DNA of 64,000 nt from Bradyrhizobium commune (GTDB lineage Bacteria; Pseudomonadota; Alphaproteobacteria; Rhizobiales; Xanthobacteraceae): NCBI RefSeq assembly GCF_015624505.1, contig NZ_CP061379.1, positions 3,782,001 to 3,846,000 on the forward strand, given 5' to 3'. Positions 61,607-64,000 of the stretch are shown here, piece by piece. The first letter of the stretch is position 1. Every line of letters begins with the position of its first letter. The notes under the pieces are model-generated. The model did not search any database. It saw nothing but the letters and a program-made list of their open reading frames with translations, and was not told where the DNA came from. The position numbers and the translations under genes were made by a program.

Positions 61607-62590
61607 GTGACGCCGCTGGTCCGCATCGAAGGCCTGAGCGTCGCCTTCAACGGCGTACCGGTGCTGCGCGGCGTCGATCTGGCCTTGCAGAAAGGCGAGG
61701 CCCTTGGCCTTGTCGGCGAATCCGGCTCCGGCAAATCGGTGACCTGGCTTGCTGCGCTCAGCCTTTTGCCGCACCAGGCGCGCGTGTCCGGCTCGGTCCG
61801 TCTCGACGGGCGCGAGATCCTCGGCGCGCCGTCGGCGGAGCTCGACCAGGTGCGGGGCGGGCGCGTCGCCATGATCTTCCAGGATCCGGCCAGCGCGCTC
61901 AACCCCGTGCTGACCATCCGCAAGCAGCTCTGCGAGGCGCTGGCGCTGCACCGCGATCTCTCGGGCGAGGCTGTGAAAGCCGAAGCACGACGGCTGCTCG
62001 ATCTTGTCGGCATTCCCGATGCGGCGCGGCGGCTCTCCGCCTATCCGCACGAATTTTCGGGCGGCCAGGTCCAGCGCATCATGATCGCGATGGCGCTTGC
62101 CGGAAATCCCGATCTGCTGATCGCGGACGAGCCGACCACCGCGCTCGATGCCACCATCCAGGCGCAGATACTTGAGCTGCTCTCCACCATCCGTCGCGAG
62201 ATGAGCATGGCGATGGTGCTGATCAGCCACGATCTCGGCGTCGTCGCCGAGAACTGCGACCGCGTCGCGGTGATGTATGCCGGCCGTATCGTCGAGGAGG
62301 CGCCAGCCAACCAGCTCTTCGTCGATCCCGTGCACCCTTATGCGCAGGGCCTGATCGGCGCGCTGCCGCCGCTCGACGGACCGCGCCGGCGCCTCACCGC
62401 CATTCCCGGCACCGTGCCCGATCCCGCGAACATGCCGACCGGCTGTGCCTTCGCGCCGCGTTGTGCGCTGGCGGCAGAGCCGTGCGGTCTCGCCGCGCCG
62501 CCGCTTGCGCCGATCGCCGAGGGCCGCACCGTCGCCTGCATCCGTGCCGAGGCGTCGCGCCGCGCGTTGCTCGGGATCGCCGCCGAATGA
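61607..62590 (+). CDS. Oligopeptide-type ABC ATPase (DppD)
   Basis: A 327-residue ATPase with GTG start. Walker A is [13 protein letters not shown], signature [15 protein letters not shown], Walker [17 protein letters not shown]. The C-terminal oligopeptide/dipeptide domain shows [15 protein letters not shown] with cysteines typical of the DppD/OppD extension. It starts 3 bp after the binding protein stop and overlaps the next gene by 4 bp (ATGA). Confidence 0.95.
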   Translation: MTPLVRIEGLSVAFNGVPVLRGVDLALQKGEALGLVGESGSGKSVTWLAALSLLPHQARVSGSVRLDGREILGAPSAELDQVRGGRVAMIFQDPASALNPVLTIRKQLCEALALHRDLSGEAVKAEARRLLDLVGIPDAARRLSAYPHEFSGGQVQRIMIAMALAGNPDLLIADEPTTALDATIQAQILELLSTIRREMSMAMVLISHDLGVVAENCDRVAVMYAGRIVEEAPANQLFVDPVHPYAQGLIGALPPLDGPRRRLTAIPGTVPDPANMPTGCAFAPRCALAAEPCGLAAPPLAPIAEGRTVACIRAEASRRALLGIAAE

Positions 62591-63579
62591 GTGCGCCGCT
62601 CGTCGAGGTGTCCTCGATCTCGCGCAGCTATTCCATGCGCGCCGGGATGTTCGGCCGCAGCACGGCCGTCCATGCCGTCGACGGCGTGTCGCTGACGATT
62701 CCCAAAGGTGAGACGCTCGGCCTCGTCGGCGAGTCCGGCTCGGGCAAGTCGACCACCGGCCGCATCGTGCTCGGCCTCGAGCCGCCGGATCGCGGCGAGG
62801 TGCGGTTCGACGGCAGGCCGATGGGCGCGCCCGGCACGCCCGCGTGGCGCGCGCAAAGGGCGCGCATGCAGATGATTTTTCAGGATCCGCTCGGCGCACT
62901 GGACCGGCGTTTGCCGGTCGCGGCTCAAATCCGCGAGCCGCTGGACATCCACGGCGTCGGCACGCCTGCCGAGCGCGAAGAACGCGTCCGCGAATTGCTG
63001 CGCGCAGTCGAGCTGACGCCGGCCCATGGCGGGCGTTATCCGGGCGCGCTCTCGGGCGGACAGCGTCAGCGCATCGTGCTGGCGCGCGCGCTAGCGACAA
63101 AGCCCGATTTCCTGGTCTGTGACGAACCGGTCAGCGCACTCGACGTCTCGATCCAGGCGCAGGTGGTGAATTTGCTCGCCGATCTCCAGGCGCAGCTAGG
63201 GCTGACGCTGCTGTTCATCAGCCATGATCTGCGCGTCGTCCGCCAGATCAGCAACATCGTCGCGGTCATGTATCTCGGCCGCATCGTCGAGATCGGCAGC
63301 GCCGACGATCTCTTTGCGCGGCCAGAACACCCTTACACGCAGGCGCTGGTCTCGGCCTCGCCCGCGCCGGGACGCCGCAGCGCGGGCCGTATCGTGCTCA
63401 CCGGCGATCCGCCGAACCCGGCCGCACGCCCCCAAGGCTGTGCCTTCCATCCGCGGTGCCCCCGCGCGATCGCGCGCTGTGCGGGCGAGACGCCGGTTCT
63501 CTCGGCCGTCGGCGGCGATCGCCAGGTCGCCTGCCATCTCGTGACGGGCCCGCAGGCCGAAACGCGAGACGCGGCCTGA
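62587..63579 (+). CDS. Oligopeptide-type ABC ATPase (DppF)
   Basis: A 330-residue ATPase from ATG 62587 ([20 protein letters not shown]). Walker A is [15 protein letters not shown], signature [15 protein letters not shown], Walker B FLVCDEPVSALDVSIQ; the C-terminal domain ends CAFHPRCPRAIARC. It pairs with DppD to drive the heteromeric permease. Its stop shares one base with the next start (TGATG). Confidence 0.95.
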   Translation: MSAPLVEVSSISRSYSMRAGMFGRSTAVHAVDGVSLTIPKGETLGLVGESGSGKSTTGRIVLGLEPPDRGEVRFDGRPMGAPGTPAWRAQRARMQMIFQDPLGALDRRLPVAAQIREPLDIHGVGTPAEREERVRELLRAVELTPAHGGRYPGALSGGQRQRIVLARALATKPDFLVCDEPVSALDVSIQAQVVNLLADLQAQLGLTLLFISHDLRVVRQISNIVAVMYLGRIVEIGSADDLFARPEHPYTQALVSASPAPGRRSAGRIVLTGDPPNPAARPQGCAFHPRCPRAIARCAGETPVLSAVGGDRQVACHLVTGPQAETRDAA

Positions 63580-64000
63580 TGGGACGCTATTTCGCCATTC
63601 GCATCGGACGCGCGGCGTTGACGATCGTGCTCGTCGTCACCTTCGCCTTCGTCGTGCTGCGGCTGTCGGGCGATCCCGCGCTGATGATCCTTGGACCGGA
63701 GGCGCCGCCCGAGGTCATCGCGGCCTTCCGCAAGGCCTGGGGCCTCGATGATCCCATCTGGTTTCAATATCTCGATTACTTCGGCGCCATCGCCAAGGGC
63801 GAGCTCGGCCGCTCCATGCGCGATGGCCGGCCCGCGATCCAGCTCGTGCTGGAGCGGATCCCGGCGACGCTCGCGCTGACGTTGCCGGCCTTCGCGTTCA
63901 AGGTGGCGCTCGGCATTCCCGCCGGCATCTACGCCGCGCTGCATCGGGGCTCGGCGATCGATCGCGCCGTGATGATGGCCGCGGTCGCTGGCTTCACTGT
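63579..64000 (+). CDS. Oligopeptide-type ABC permease DppB (3' part outside window)
   Basis: The first 140 codons of a DppB/OppB-type permease (MGRYFAIRIGRAALTIVLVV). The first membrane helix (LTIVLVVTFAFVVLRLSG), the periplasmic loop with DDPIWFQYLDYFGAIAKG and the second helix are present. The family is about 310-330 residues, so over half lies beyond 64000, together with DppC. It is part of the operon begun at 59121 or 59966. Confidence 0.92.
   Translation, partial: MGRYFAIRIGRAALTIVLVVTFAFVVLRLSGDPALMILGPEAPPEVIAAFRKAWGLDDPIWFQYLDYFGAIAKGELGRSMRDGRPAIQLVLERIPATLALTLPAFAFKVALGIPAGIYAALHRGSAIDRAVMMAAVAGFT

Noticed and set aside
59942..63100. 1052-residue minus-strand open frame across the Dpp-type operon
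   Set aside because: It is antisense to four well-identified genes, has no family motifs and is rich in Arg, His and Asp as expected of high-GC shadows.
1..64000. CRISPR arrays, tRNA/rRNA genes, IS elements, integrases and prophage genes
   Set aside because: I scanned for regular direct repeats with spacers, cloverleaf-like sequences and transposase or integrase motifs and saw none. The palindromic repeats present are single intergenic copies, not arrays.

Overview
The window is typical high-GC alphaproteobacterial chromosome and almost certainly comes from a Bradyrhizobium-like member of the Nitrobacteraceae. The basis is protein style, phosphatidylcholine synthase, the NasT/NasS-NirA nitrate module, many orphan ABC transporters and several dispersed palindromic repeats that I recognise from Bradyrhizobium genomes. 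I see no tRNA, rRNA, CRISPR array, insertion sequence, integrase or phage gene, so it reads as core chromosome with metabolic accessory operons.

Layout: 1-5.7 kb holds DNA repair and flavinylation genes: recG (cut by the left edge), divergent from sdhE-mfd. 5.9-13.7 kb has a small DUF1127-like protein, a fatty-acid desaturase, a degenerate GGDEF protein, a degenerate adenylate-forming enzyme, an oligopeptide-type binding protein, an IalB-family secreted protein and hspQ. 13.8-21.6 kb carries an AEC transporter, then a GntR regulator divergent from a six-gene operon: polar amino-acid ABC transporter, M20 deacylase, enolase-superfamily enzyme and creatinase-like M24 hydrolase. Two matching 20-bp palindromes lie between them. 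21.7-31.6 kb has a UbiH/COQ6-type hydroxylase, pcs-terC, a quinone oxidoreductase, argD with an apparent arginine-rich leader peptide and attenuator, a TPR protein, rimO and hypotheticals.

31.9-37.4 kb is the nitrate/nitrite assimilation module: nasT-nasS, then a sigma-54-type promoter and structured leader, then nirA and its NADPH reductase partner. 37.8-45.4 kb holds pxpBCA (5-oxoproline hydrolysis), an RraA-like protein, a cupin, secreted small proteins, a PheC-like periplasmic protein and DUF1993. 45.5-51.0 kb is a carbohydrate ABC operon ending in a D-2-hydroxyacid dehydrogenase. 51.4-58.7 kb has a Spy-like protein, a single-domain response regulator, two very small proteins, glucokinase, nicotinamidase, a PhaC-like alpha/beta hydrolase and glutamine-dependent NAD synthetase. 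59.1-64.0 kb is a TIM-barrel isomerase/epimerase-like gene followed by a dipeptide-type ABC operon that runs off the right edge.

The most interesting signals are: (1) a 29-codon, 11-arginine leader ORF plus terminator-like hairpin upstream of argD; (2) the sigma-54 promoter and ANTAR-type hexaloop hairpin upstream of nirA; (3) an FMN-less, Fe-S-bearing reductase that shares an N-terminal motif with NirA; (4) the GntR-controlled operon whose two late enzymes lack canonical catalytic or metal residues; and (5) a PheC homologue that appears to lack seven residues in its binding core. Function calls come from reading motifs by eye; no database search was run.
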